Assembly (NCBI RefSeq): GCF_019059575.1
Contig: NW_024881538.1
Location: forward strand, 248,001 to 312,000
DNA: 64,000 bases
DNA from: Amphibalanus amphitrite
Taxonomy: Eukaryota; Arthropoda; Thecostraca; Balanomorpha; Balanidae
Direction: 5' to 3'
Shown here: one piece after another, positions 10,402 to 21,548 of the stretch
How positions within the stretch are numbered: the stretch's first letter is position 1
How the letters are laid out: each line of letters opens with the position of its first letter
Program-made: the position numbers and the translations under genes
Notes under the pieces: generated by a model
What the model was told of the DNA's origin: nothing
Databases searched by the model: none
What the model saw: only the letters and a program-made list of their open reading frames with translations

Positions 10402-10620
10402 GAACATCACTACAGTACAGTTCACGCCAAAGAGCGGTCGCGTCATCATCTCGCCAGCGGCACGGCGCGGCGCGCGGTGTGCGCACGACGGAGCGCTCTG
10501 CCCCTCTGTCCCCTGGCGCTCTCCCCTCTCTGTGTCCCGTGTCCCCTCCCCAGCCCGAGGCGGGCTGTCGTGTCCCCCAGCCCGGCCCGGTCCGGCCAGG
10601 TCGTTTCGACCCAGCCGCAT

Positions 10621-10740
10621 CTATTCCTCATCGCTTTCTTCGTCCTCATCGCTGTCATCATTGACGCCAGCGCATTCGGGGCACATCGGTTTGTTGTCCA
10701 CCTTGTAGAAGCTCTTTCCTCGCATTGGTGTCTGGCAGTC
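10621..10740 (-). CDS. PXN: Paxillin alternative last exon: substitute LIM3 half and acidic tail
   Basis: The exon encodes DCQTPMRGKSFYKVDNKPMC, then PECAGVNDDSDEDEESDEE and a TAG stop (10623-10621). It begins at an AG at 10742-10741 in the same phase as the regular exon at 7536, and like it starts with Asp-Cys, so it can follow FVCK of the exon ending at 10833. It restores all zinc ligands of LIM3 (final CPEC pair) but removes LIM4 and adds an acidic tail. An AATAAA follows in its 3' untranslated region. Drosophila is known to make a paxillin-derived LIM-only protein from its paxillin locus; whether this exon is the same device is inference. No transcript evidence is available here. Confidence 0.82.
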   Translation of the reverse strand, partial: DCQTPMRGKSFYKVDNKPMCPECAGVNDDSDEDEESDEE

Positions 10741-10832
10741 CTTCAACAGAGAGTCGCCAGCGCGTCAGCCAATCTGGAAAACTGAACAGGTAGTTGGTCA
10801 GACATAACAACACAAACAGAATGTTGGCATAC

Positions 10833-11063
10833 CTTGCAGACGAAGCACTCGGGGTGCCACTGGGCGTTCAGGGCGGAGATGTAGTTCTCCATAATGGCGC
10901 GCCCGCAGCCGCCGCATTTTGGCGCGAACATGTCCAGGTAGTCGGCACGGCAGTAGGGCTTTCCTTCCTTCTCGTGGAAGCCATCGGCGCCGAACTGCTG
11001 ACCGCAGTGGGTGCAGAAGAAGTGCTCCGGGTGCCACGTTTGCTCCAGGGCCGTGACACATTT
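10833..11063 (-). CDS. PXN: Paxillin exon: second part of LIM2 and first half of LIM3
   Basis: 77 codons, in phase 0 at both ends. It encodes [20 protein letters not shown], then [19 protein letters not shown], then [20 protein letters not shown] and [11 protein letters not shown]. The zinc ligands of LIM2 ([10 protein letters not shown] and YC...D) and the CGGC plus HPEC of LIM3 are intact. The acceptor is CTGGCAG (AG at 11065-11064) and the donor AAG/GTATGC at 10833/10832. The exon can be joined either to 7536 (four-LIM form) or to 10740 (three-LIM form). Confidence 0.95.
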
Positions 11064-11405
11064 CTGCCAGGGGGACGAGATCAGTGTCAGGTCAGGTCAG
11101 ACTGAAGGGTCGCCGGTCAAGAGTGCAGATGTAAGGGGTGGGACCGGAAGGGAAGGATAATCAAGGAGGGCGGGCTATGTCAGTCGGATTCGGAAGTACA
11201 GTCAGTCAAGGACAGGGAAGGTTACTGAAGGATAACAACGATGATGGGTGAAGGTCATGGTTACGTCGGGAAAAGATCATCATAGGGGAATAGTCAACAA
11301 ATGGCGCAGCCTGCCAACCACCAGCGTAGCCATCACTCTAAAAATAGACCGGGCACGGGAGACGCAGCTCCCACCCGACTTCAGCCGGCCCCCGGGGCGA
11401 TCGGC

Positions 11406-11465
11406 TGACGTCACCAGTACGCCAGTGACGTCACACATCAGCCAATGACGTCAGAGACTGACGTG
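11406..11465. promoter_or_regulatory. Cluster of CRE-like TGACGTCA palindromes
   Basis: Perfect TGACGTCA occurs at 11406-11413, 11426-11433 and 11446-11453, exactly 20 bases apart. A half-matching TGACGTG follows at 11459. TGACGTCA is the CREB/ATF site. The cluster lies in the intron 33 bases past a paxillin donor. Function is inferred from motif and spacing only; it may simply be a 20-base tandem repeat. Confidence 0.5.
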
Positions 11466-11497
11466 TGGCAGCTCCGCCGTGGTGCGCCGCCACTCAC

Positions 11498-11671
11498 ATC
11501 CAGGATAGGCCCGTTGCAGTAGGCGCAGCGCGGCGAGAACAGGCTGTGGTAGTCGGGCTCGCAGTATGGCCGGCCGTCGCGCTCGAAGAAGTTCTTATTC
11601 CCCAGCTCCGACTGGCAGTGGGCGCACGTAAAGTGCTCCTTGTGCCATGTCTTGCCGAGCGCTGTGATCAC
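11498..11671 (-). CDS. PXN: Paxillin exon: most of LIM1 and start of LIM2
   Basis: 58 codons, phase 0 at both ends. It encodes [20 protein letters not shown], then [20 protein letters not shown] and [18 protein letters not shown]. It carries the H-x2-C, C-x2-C and C-x2-D ligands of LIM1 and the CAYC pair that opens LIM2. The acceptor is TTCTCAG (AG at 11673-11672) and the donor GAT/GTGAGT at 11498/11497. It matches metazoan paxillin through its length. Confidence 0.95.
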
Positions 11672-11851
11672 CTGAGAACGAACAGAACAGGGAGAGGTCA
11701 GAGAACATCCACACACCCCATCCTCCACACATCCAACCAATGACTGACATCAAGCCAATCTCTGACGCCCACCATCGCGCGGCCGTCTTCCAAATTCCTC
11801 TCTCCACCTCTGCCTCGTCCTCTCGACAGAGCGGCGGCGGCGACAGCGCAC

Positions 11852-12052
11852 CTGACCGACGATGGGCTTGTCGCAGGCGCCGCACATGCCCTTCTGTGTG
11901 GTGGTGATGCCCTGTTTATTCATGTCCTCCTGCAGGTTTCCCAGCATAGAGTCCAGCTGGCGAGATTTCACCGGCTTTGCGTAAGCCGGGTCGGCGGCGG
12001 GCGGGTCGTTCGTCTCCTCGACGACGGTGCGCTGCAGCGAGCTGGCTTGGAG
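11852..12052 (-). CDS. PXN: Paxillin exon: LD5 motif and start of LIM1
   Basis: 67 codons, phase 0 at both ends. It encodes LQASSLQRTVVEETNDPPAA, DPAYAKPVKSRQLDSMLGNL and QEDMNKQGITTTQKGMCGAC, then DKPIVGQ. QLDSMLGNLQEDM is the LD5 leucine-aspartate motif and CGAC opens LIM1. The acceptor lies behind a pure CT tract and TTTCAG (AG at 12054-12053); the donor is CAG/GTGCGC at 11852/11851. LD motifs are short helices that bind FAK, vinculin, GIT/PIX and related partners (family knowledge). Confidence 0.95.
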
Positions 12053-12390
12053 CTGAAACAGAGAGAGAGAGAGAGGAAGGTCAGAAAAGACAGAAACATA
12101 CAGAGACAGAACAGAGACAACAGCGACACACAGGGAGAGGAAGAATAAAACAGCAGCGCTGCAAAAACCGGCCTTACATGAGGTTAGTGCGAAGCATTGT
12201 AAGAGCAACAGCACGACCCGCCGTCAGCAGCTGTTAACTGTTAGCGACCGGTGCGCCTGAACAGGGCTGCACAGTGGGTACCGTGAGCGGTCGGCACTGC
12301 GGCGGCGGTCTGCCCCCGGCAAATGAGCCAGTCCGGCGGCCACCAACGCTCCAGCTGCTGGACGACTCCTCCGGCGCGCGCCGCTGGCGG

Positions 12391-12440
12391 TCACGTGACC
12401 GGCCCGTCTATAAATACGCCGCCGGTTGAGTCGGCACCAA
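12391..12440 (+). promoter_or_regulatory. TATA element with an E-box inside the paxillin intron
   Basis: TATAAATA at 12409-12416 on the + strand is preceded by the palindrome TCACGTGA at 12391-12398 in GC-rich sequence. The layout is that of a core promoter directed rightwards, antisense to paxillin. No supported exon follows, so it may be a non-coding or unused promoter. Confidence 0.35.
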
Positions 12441-15400
12441 AACATCACCTTATTAATAGGTGTCCAATCAGCCAACGCTCCGTCGTCCGTGTTTGTGTGT
12501 GTGTCTGTGTGAGGTGGGTCGTCAAAGAGCGTGTTCTAGAGTATGGTGGTACTGGGTCGGTGTCCAGCGGTGGATCCCTCTGTGGTCTCCCGACCCCCTC
12601 CGGGCCGTCCAGACCGGTCTAGTCCGTTCAGACTCGAGTCAGAGCTCCAGTCGGAGGCCAATAGTGAGTCACCGACCACCGAGGCGACAGCGGAGGGTGC
12701 TGAGGGGCCCCAAGCGAGCCAGCCGGCGGGGCCACACCCTCACAGACTGGGGCAGGTCTTCACACCGGCGCCCACATATTCAGAAATACAAGTCGGCATA
12801 TAGACGGCAACTGCATACGCACAGATAATAGGCCAACACATCTACGCAACACATCGTATCTATACAACACATCACATCAGCATTAGGTACTGACTGGGAC
12901 AGGACAGTTCTTCAGACCACAGCCCACAAATTCAGAAAGGCATGTGGGCACATTGAGCAGCATTTTCATACGTAATCACAAATGCCAAAACATCTACACA
13001 TACCCCGTACACATTAGCCATACCGATACTTAAAACCGATACCAAAACCTGACGTCCGAACATTTTGCCAGCATCATCTATGATCCAGGGACGTTCGGCG
13101 AAACAGTCTTCCTATTGAATGAGCTCGAGAAAGGTGATCAAAAATGGCTTATTTGAAATGAGAGCGAACGGCTCATACTGACACAAACAGAGCGAACCTG
13201 TGCTCAACCAAACTATAGCAGATACAAATGTGACAGGCTTTAGCGGAACTACGAGACCGAAGCACGGTTGTCCACATACTTGGCCATGCCTTCATAAATA
13301 CTGCACGTGGGCGCTCGGATGATGCCATCCGAACAGCTTATTTGAACGTTTGTGACGAAAGCAGCTAGCCAATGACATGAAACAAATCGATTGTGGAACG
13401 TATCCACGAAGTTGATTGCCTCGTCAAACGAAACACCAAAGAGAAATGCTCCAATCCCGGTAATCGTTGGGTCGACACATGCTTTAGCCGTGCATCGTGT
13501 AACCAGCATTGGTAACAACTAGGCAGTAATGTTAGTAATATTGCCTGTCAGAAGTTCGTGCATTTCACATTCAGCCGTGAAGAAACCAATATCATTTTAT
13601 ATGGCCAGCTTCAAGTAACACAAAAAAAAAAAAAAACACACCCTGACGACTACCTTCGACTAACCGACCTTGCCCTTTGAGCGACCTTTACACCCTTGGC
13701 AGCGGTACTGGGCCAAGGGCCGGGCAGAAGGGAGCTTCACTCGCCGTTCCTGCATCGGCACAGAGGTCACAGAGAACTTCGTAGTGGAGTTGGAGCCCAC
13801 AGCAGCCAGTGTTGGAAAGCTCATGGGTGAACAACACATCCGGCTAGAGAAAATCAAGCAGTTGAAAAAAAACATGGAAATTAGATAGCAAAGAAGTTTT
13901 CCAAATGCTGCATGACTTACAACAATGCAAGAGGCAGAAGAGAAGACATGACACTAAAATCGTGACCAAACAAAGGTGACGATTCATTGATTGCAGGCAA
14001 TAAATCATGTTTCAAAATTTCGCGGAGTGATAGAAGGTCTCAAAGATCGTTGCAAGCCGACCAGAGTTATGTCAGTTATTACAAGGTATCAATAACTCTG
14101 TATTCCCGCAATGGAAGCATTCCAACAATCACTGGGTAAGATGAGCCCAGAGACACCAGAAACCCGCCTGGTACTTGTTATCCCGAGAAAAATCCAGCAC
14201 CAAGGAACAAACCGACATTGATACGGGTTTACCACCGGTCTTTTAGAGTCTAGAAGCCTCTCGCTGGCATCTGATGCCCATAGCGGATATCATAAAACCG
14301 CTGCAGCCGTCTGCTGCAGACCCAAACCGGCCACGGGGACCGGTCAAACACACGGCTGTCTCTGTGGGACCTCGTGTCCCGGCTGCCGGCGTTCCCACTG
14401 CTCTCTCTCCTCTCGGTGAAGGTCAGGGGTCCATCTGCCGCGCTGGTCCCAGGTGCGGCCGGTCCGACCCGTCTGACGCGTCCAACAACAACATCCATTC
14501 CGACGACAATGGACAGCTAAATCACCACCACACCACGCTGATGGCTGAACAGCCACGCCATAAACACCCGAGAGAAGATAATTCGCCCGAGAATGTGACG
14601 GTCCGATGACAATGCACCGACGTCATGTCAATATTCTGGGGAGTTATCAACCAATAACGGGCGAGATTTCATGAACAAAAGCTCATTAGCACACAACTAG
14701 CTGACAGTCCATAAACAAGAATGCAGACGTGAATCAATAAAAAACATCAGCCTCTGCGCGTGGGTTTGGCAGGATTAACAAATTAAGCCTATTTTTACTG
14801 GATAAAAGATGCGAAGTTAACAGTTGTATGGAAAAAAAATGGGATGATCATTCTTATCTGAACACCAATTTTCGGACAGAATGTGACAAATGGGCAGTGA
14901 AATCGGATCGCTGCAATAGCTGAAATCAACTTCGACCCTGTGCATCCCGAAAAGCTTCAAGAGAAATTCCGAATAAAGGATTGAACATCCCGGACTAACC
15001 AAACCTCTCTGAACCTTTTCACAAAATAAATGTCATCAACGGACCATGACAGATTTTGCTCCATGGGGCTTGACTCCCTGCCATTTGTCTTTGCGGAATG
15101 ACAATATCAACGTGATAAATCCGCAACCGAATCCAGCAACCCTGACGGCGAGCCTCCCACAGCTGCCCGCATTCCAAAATCAACGATCATTTCCAGAAAC
15201 GAGCAATTTTTGTCCGAGCTTGAATGCTAGATTTCAGCATCCCTGTTCTTGTCAATGGTTGTCCTTCATTCTAAATCATCACAATGGAATGGAATTGCAC
15301 GGGGCTGAGCCAACAGCAATGGCAGCACCGGCAGTGAACTGTGAAGGCGGAGGTGGAGGCGACGGGGTGAAATCAGCGCCATCTGAACCATCCGATCCAC

Positions 15401-16128
15401 CCTTGGCTACCCACCACCGACAGACCGTTATAGAGGACAGGGCGGTCGCAGATCTGCGCGCCCTCTGCACCCCTGGCAGGCGGTGGCTGCCCAGTGGGTG
15501 GGGTGGTTCTCCACACAAACACAGCATCCATCAGCGCCGACTTCCATGTACCGGCGGCGGCCGAATCAGCATGTAGCTGCTGGCGCCTAATGGCTCTTGC
15601 ACGAGGCAGGATTAGCCGCAGAGCCGCCACAGGCGCCCCGCACCGCTGCTCTGACATCGCAGCAGGAGGTCCAATCGAGTCCGAATCACTCCGAAATGGG
15701 GGCAATAAAACACCAACCTGTTTATTCAGCAGGGAAGCAGGCAATTGAGCGGATCCAACGATCTGGAAGTGAGCTGCAGAGCTCTATGAACCGGGTACCT
15801 GGAGCCATCCATCAGGCATGGCCCAACACCAATCGGACACAGCCAGAGACTCTGCCAAACTCGATGACACCGCAACATGGGGAGCATTGCCACATGCCAC
15901 ACATCAGAGAACATCAGAAACACTGGATAGCCAGCAGGCACTGCGATACAGGCCGTATTAACCCATCTTCTTTTCCCATGTGTTCATTGAAGAACCCTGA
16001 TCTCTCCCCCTTCCCCTGTCGCTGGGTTAATTGCAGTACCGACTCTCTGTAACAGTGTAACAGTACCAGTTGCAGTACCCTGATCACCCCCAGTCCCCTG
16101 TCCCAGGTTTATCTATCAGAGGCGGTAC
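12441..16128 (-). other. Paxillin intron between LD5 and LD4 exons
   Basis: No exon or recognised element was found apart from an A run at 13622-13635. An imperfect duplication of ATCAGGGTACTGCAA-type sequence lies in the last 120 bases, next to the donor at 16129. Confidence 0.4.
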
Positions 16129-16252
16129 CTTGAAGTCTGAGAGCGAGGCCATGAGGTCGTCCAGTTCCTGAGTGGCCGACGAGGCGGTCCGGCAGCCGTC
16201 CGGTACACTCTCTGTCACCGTAACCGTGCGCGTCTCGTACGTCCGCGCATTT
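16129..16252 (-). CDS. PXN: Paxillin exon: LD4 motif
   Basis: After one base (A, 16252) that completes the previous codon, this encodes NARTYETRTVTVTESVPDGC, then RTASSATQELDDLMASLSDF and K. ATQELDDLMASLSDF is the LD4 motif, which in vertebrates binds FAK and GIT proteins. The acceptor is CTCCTCAG (AG at 16254-16253) and the donor AAG/GTACCG at 16129/16128. The single leading base fits two upstream exons: CA at 28424 gives Gln, and GA at 23289 gives Glu. Both full-length and short isoforms can therefore pass through this exon. Confidence 0.94.
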
Positions 16253-16655
16253 CTGAGGAGAAAACACACAAAACAAATGGGTTAGAAAGCGGGGATATAC
16301 ACACCACACACTGTAGAGTTGTACACCAAGATGATAATTAGAGGGTCCAGCCTCAGTTATAACCAGGCTAAGATGATTTACAACTATGCACTGAACTGAC
16401 GGTAGCGGATGTGTCATAATGTATGCGCTATGCAGATGAATCTTATGCAACTGACAAAGCTATGTGGTGCATAGATACATCCGTTTTGATAAACAGTTCG
16501 GTGCGGCAAGCTTGCAACAAAAGCAGCCGCGAACAGCGCTAGAGCAGTACAAACAAGTCAAGCCGGACATGGTATTTTTCGAGGCGAGAGGAGGCGATGT
16601 TTCATCTGTCAGTTCGACTCAGTGGAGAGGCATCCTGCGCTGGACCTCCGTCAAC

Positions 16656-17060
16656 TGACGTCACACATGACGTGACGTCATTGCGTGACGTAAGCACGAC
16701 GTCTAGTAAGCACGACTACAGTTAGTCAGAGCTGGGGAAGATGTATCTTGCCTTAGAGGTGAAGATGCAGTGTCATGTGAGGTGACACAAGCTGAGTCTG
16801 GCAACACTTCGTTGTGTCATATGTGACACCCAGCTCGCGCTGAGGTGCTACTAGCTGTGTCAAATATGACACACACTGTGTCAGAGATACCCAGCTGTGT
16901 CAGTGTCAGAGTTACACTCCGCTCTCTCAGAGGTGATACATGACACCCCTTGCGTCAGAGGTGCCCCCTGTGCCGGTGTCAGTCATGACACCCCCTGTAT
17001 CCGAGATGCCCCCCCTGTGTCAGTGTCAGAGGTGACACCGTCCCCTGCAGTCAGCGGTTC
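16656..17060. repeat. TGACGTCA motifs and a degenerate TGTCA/TGACA minisatellite
   Basis: TGACGTCA occurs at 16656-16663 and 16673-16680, with TGACGTAA at 16685. From about 16770 to 17040 GTGTCA and its complement TGACAC recur roughly every 15-40 bases, often as facing pairs such as GTGTCATATGTGACAC. Copies are too diverged for a clean unit. Confidence 0.55.
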
Positions 17061-17757
17061 GACACGCGCCGCCCCGGCCGCCTCAGGCATGGCAAACATG
17101 CCGACCGGTCCGCACGCCTTATAAGGCAGTTGGCTCGCCGGCCGGAGGGGCGGTGACGGGCAGTGACCATAGGTTACCGAACGGCAGGTCAGAAGGGGTA
17201 GTACGGAGTCGAGTGGGACGGTGGTCTGTTCTGTTGAAGAACTGGGACAGCGGCCAGGGTATGGGCGGAGGAGCTGTGACATGACAGTGCCATCTGTAAC
17301 TTGGTCCAAATCCGCACATGACCTCACCCAGCCAATCCAGATTCCAACCACGTTCTTCAGTCCCAATTGCCAAAACTCCACAGCTGCATAGGTATACGCA
17401 ACCAGACTATGCCAAAATTGAGGACATCCGGAATGCGATGCTTGGACATCACAGATTTTGTATCGTGCAGTGACATATTCGTGCCAATTTTGAAACCATG
17501 ATCATGGAATGTCAGAAACCCTCTCTCATCCTGCATGGTATCGATTAGGCAGCCGGAGCGACATAAAAAGCTTAATCTCGACAGTCCCTAAACGAATCAT
17601 ATTACCGAAAATACACGCAGGAGGACCCATAAAACCCAAACTGGGACCATAAGCCAGTCAATTAATTACAGCCTTTTAGCACTTACTCGAACCACAAAGT
17701 ACCGACCAGCTGAATGAAAAACTGATATCAGACGTAACCAGTAACCACGCACGTTAA

Positions 17758-18756
17758 CCCTCGCCCGTAAACGGCGATCTGCCACCTTCGCCCATGCAGG
17801 GGGGGGGGGGGTTGGTGCGACCCCCCCCCCCTTGGCGTTTGAAAACGGAGCGTCGTAGAGCTTAGCGGAAAAGACCAACGGATTGCTCTCGCCGAGATCT
17901 CGCGATTGGTGGTATATTTTTTGGTCCTAGATCAACATTTGACCTACTTTTGACCGGTCAAAGGTCAAATTTTCGGAAAAATAGACTTTTTTCAACTTTC
18001 CGCGGCGATTGCGGCAAAACGGTGGGAGATATCGACTTGAAACATTCACTATCGTGTTCCTTGATCAATTCTCTATCGTTTGGTATGTATTTCGTTTCCC
18101 TAGCTCTAAAAATGGCGCGTTGGGAGCGCCGGAAGTCGGCAAGGTCACAGTCGGCGGCAGAAATTCGAAAAATCAAAATTTAAATTTTTGAAATCTGATT
18201 GTATTTTTGGATTTTGGAGGTCCATTTGCTCCCTATAGAAGCTAATATTGCTGCATATTCCCATTGAGGTGACAAGAATTAGCAAAATAGTGGTTCGGGC
18301 GCTTTTCAAAAATAGTACCGGACGCTGTTCCTCTTGTGACGTCATAGCTCCGTGACCTGACCTGACCCGGTCAAGTTTCTTATACCATATGATAGCCAAT
18401 ACTTGCCCCAACATGCATGGGAAGTTTCATCACGATCCATCAACCGATGTCCGTACCACCGGCAGGAAACCTCGGGCGTTGGCACTCAGTTTGTGAAAAT
18501 CCGGCCGGAGGCTGTTCCCTTTGTGACGTCATAACTCCGTGACCTGACATGACCCGGTCAAATTTTTTTTTTATCAAAAGATGCGCAAGGTTTGCCCCAT
18601 AAGGTACCCAAAATTTGGCGGCGCTGCGCGCCGCCGTTTTTGCAGTATTTCCGAAAAACCTCAGGGGGGGGGGGTTGCACCAACTCCAACTACTACTTAG
18701 AGAGCAGAAGAACGAAGATGGCTTCGTGTTAACCCTCGCCCCTACATGGGCGAGGG
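17758..18756. mobile_element. piggyBac-like non-autonomous element, copy 2 (about 1 kb)
   Basis: It is bounded by TTAA at 17754-17757 and 18757-18760, with CCCTCGCCC at the left and GGGCGAGGG at the right. Sub-terminal G/C runs occur at 17799-17832 and near 18665. The interior is nearly identical to copy 3 (57304-58245). Near the right end a second TTAA (18729-18732) and a CCCTCGCCC make the last 28 bases a small palindrome, as if a terminal fragment had been duplicated. No transposase is present. Confidence 0.85.
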
Positions 18757-19475
18757 TTAACACGAAGCAAATTTGTCGAATCACAGCCACTCCTGTACTT
18801 TTATTGATAACCCACCCCATAACTGACAATCATCGGTGCGTTTTACGGCGATGGTTGGGTCCATCAGTTCCAAATCAGGTGTGACATCGGCAGTAGCGCC
18901 GGCGCCGCCCTCATCCTGACAGGTGTCAATGAGTTGACATGATCACCGGAGACAGCGTCTGACAATTGTGCAGACGCCGCCCGGGCGAGCGGAGCGGACG
19001 GGCGTCAAAGACGGGCTCTTATTGAAAAGATGGCTAAGTGCGAGGAATGCTCTTGAATAACGTGTAACGTCACGTTACTTAGCGATCACATTTAGGATGT
19101 GAAGCTACACGGACTGACTGGAGGCGACCTCTCATCGAAAAAGGCATGGCCTTTCATCTCCTGAGACCTGAAAACACTGAAAACGGGGAGTATCCAGCCC
19201 CCAAATTTCACCAAATGCAGGATACCAAATCTCTTCGGAGATGAATAGTGGCAATCAAGAACACGTCAGTTACGTGACCAAATGAGAGGAGGGGTAACTT
19301 TAGTAGTCAGTTGTATCAACACGGCAGCAGGTGCTGGTTCGTGTCGAATGTGGAGAGCGGCTGGCAACGGTTCAGTCGACGCCAAAGGGGGCGGTTAGCT
19401 CATTAGTAAAACGGCTTCTAAAGTTGGCAGGGCGTCAGGTGCGAAGTGCCAACCATTCGAGAAGTGAGTAAGAGG

Positions 19476-19615
<140 letters not shown>

Positions 19616-20699
19616 ATCTCATTTCTGTGCAGTGTCCCCAGCGAACACCATCTGGACATCATCAGCACGACCTCGTAAACTCGGCACGCATCACACCGGA
19701 GACACGCCATGAGCGTCAAAGTTGAAACTGCGTGTGGACCGACAGTGGCCTCAGCAGTCGAGATGGAAAAGGGCCAGAGGAAGGTGCGATAAACTGGTGC
19801 CCAGCCAGACGAGAGTCGAAAAGAGCTGGACACCCACGAAAGAAGAACAGCAGGTGGAGAAGCTCGAGAATAAAAGGTAACAGTGAGCTCGCTGAGAAAA
19901 AAAGGTGAGCCGGAAGTGAAAACACTGGACGCTGGAGTCAATCCTGCGGCAGGCACCGCTACACCCTCAGCAGACCCACTCTGCCGACACGCCCCCCCCC
20001 CCCTCTTCACCTGTCCTCCCCCTAGCAGCTGCGCCGCTGCAGTGCTGACAAACGGACGTAGTGGCAGCGTGCGCCAGGACCGCAGACATGGCGCCGCCCA
20101 CTCGCACAGACGCGACACGTGAAAATAGCAGCCACAATGTGTCACAGGAGTGCCGGAACTAGGATTAGTTCCGGCACCAGCCGACAGAACTAGAACACTT
20201 TGTAATCTAATGTTCCACTTGTGATGTTCCATGTAATGTTTCACTTTGTGATCTAAAAAACTGCGCCAATACTGAGAGCTGTCAACGCAACCAGGTAGGA
20301 GACAAGCCGCACCCTGGAAGCCTATCATACGAATCGGTCGCCATATTTCTTCATTTTCATATTATCATCTTCGGCAATCTACCGTCGGGAACAGCTCGAT
20401 GCAACAGTCTCCGTATCGAGACTGACATCGTATCCATACGGACACCCACTGACCGTAAGGCGCCGGGCAAGGCCGGCAGTACCGGGTCTTTGACCCGTTG
20501 GTCGACCTCTGGAGAGAAGGCAGCGGCGTTGGCAGCCGCTGCGGCTCACTTGAGGTGTCAGTTCGTGTCACACCGACAGAGCTGCGAGTGTGGCAGGCGA
20601 ACTGCAGAGCCGAGACACCGCCCTTGACGAATAAAGAGACCAGACGGAGACTCAGTGGGGTATTCCCGTCTCAGTGGGAAAGTGCGGGACCGGGATAGA

Positions 20700-20905
20700 C
20701 TGTATGATACGACAACGCGATGAAACGGAGACGGGACGAGACGGGACGAAAGAGACAGCCGACAGACGGAGACAGAACGAGACAGACGGAGAGACGCGTC
20801 GGATAGGAGGGAGAGACGGACAGATAGACGAGAAGGACGGACAGACGGATAGACGCGAAGGACCGGCGAACGCGTCAGAACGGACGGAGCGGAACGGATG
20901 GGCGA
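20700..20905. repeat. Purine-rich GACGGA-type simple repeat
   Basis: Variants of ACAGACGGA, GACGGGACGA and AGACGGATAGACG follow each other for about 200 bases without a fixed period. This is low-complexity sequence. Confidence 0.6.
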
Positions 20906-20955
20906 ACTGAGGTGGACACTGGAGCGTTGTCTGTCGGTTCTCAGGAATCGTATGC

Positions 20956-21117
20956 CAGAGGCGGATCCAGCTCAGAGTTTTTTTTTTGGGGGGGGGGGCA
21001 AACCATAACAATTTATCGATTCTTTCCATGCATCGTCCATAGGCGTAATGTTAAAATTATGCCGTTTGGGGGGGGGGGCAAATGCCCATTTTGCCCCCCC
21101 CCCTGGATCCGCCACTG
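20956..21117. mobile_element. hAT-like MITE (162 bp) with 8-bp target duplication
   Basis: The ends are CAGAGGCGGATCCAG and the complement of CAGTGGCGGATCCAG. An identical TCGTATGC flanks both sides (20948-20955 and 21118-21125). The 8-bp duplication and CAG...CTG ends are typical of hAT elements. G and C runs sit near both ends. It has no coding capacity. Confidence 0.9.
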
Positions 21118-21502
21118 TCGTATGCGACCGACAGGTCGCTGTTTCACTGGTCTTGGTCACCATAGCAAGAGGAGAGGGGGACAAGCCATGACCGTAAAAA
21201 CGCAGAGATGCATCACAAGTAGACGGTAACACAAGTACTATTGCATGGCGTAGGACAGGCAGTCACAACGGCTTGGTGAAGAGAAGAGCACTAAAAGACT
21301 TCCGCTGCCAACAAGGCCACTGACATTCGTTCGACGACCACGAGATGTACCAACTCCACGGCAGAGAATGGAAAGCTCGGTTGATGATATATGGCTCTAC
21401 ACAACCCTGACAGGCTGTAGGGTTAATTCAACGTTCTTCGCGCCTGAGACGTAAGGAATAACTTCTGTCGACAGCCTTGTGTCGACATGCCTTGTGGCGC
21501 TT

Positions 21503-21548
21503 GCTGCCTTCACTGAAGGCAGCATGCGCCTTCAGTGAAGGCGCATGC
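21503..21548. repeat. Two adjacent perfect hairpins
   Basis: GCTGCCTTCA-C-TGAAGGCAGC (21503-21523) is followed, overlapping by two bases, by a 13+1+13 palindrome at 21522-21548 with arms GCATGCGCCTTCA and TGAAGGCGCATGC. Both share the CCTTCA/TGAAGG core. Confidence 0.9.

Noticed and set aside
9349..10785. Several 90-197-codon frames in the CpG-rich block
   Set aside because: They overlap on both strands, are explained by GC content and show no domain. Only the alternative paxillin exon at 10621-10740 is supported.
15046..16052. Frames of 176 and 151 codons on the + strand
   Set aside because: No recognisable domain, no splice support, and they lie in a paxillin intron.
16015..16128. Junction array for the LD4 exon donor
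   Set aside because: There is an imperfect intronic duplication beside the donor, but the copies do not clearly include exon bases.
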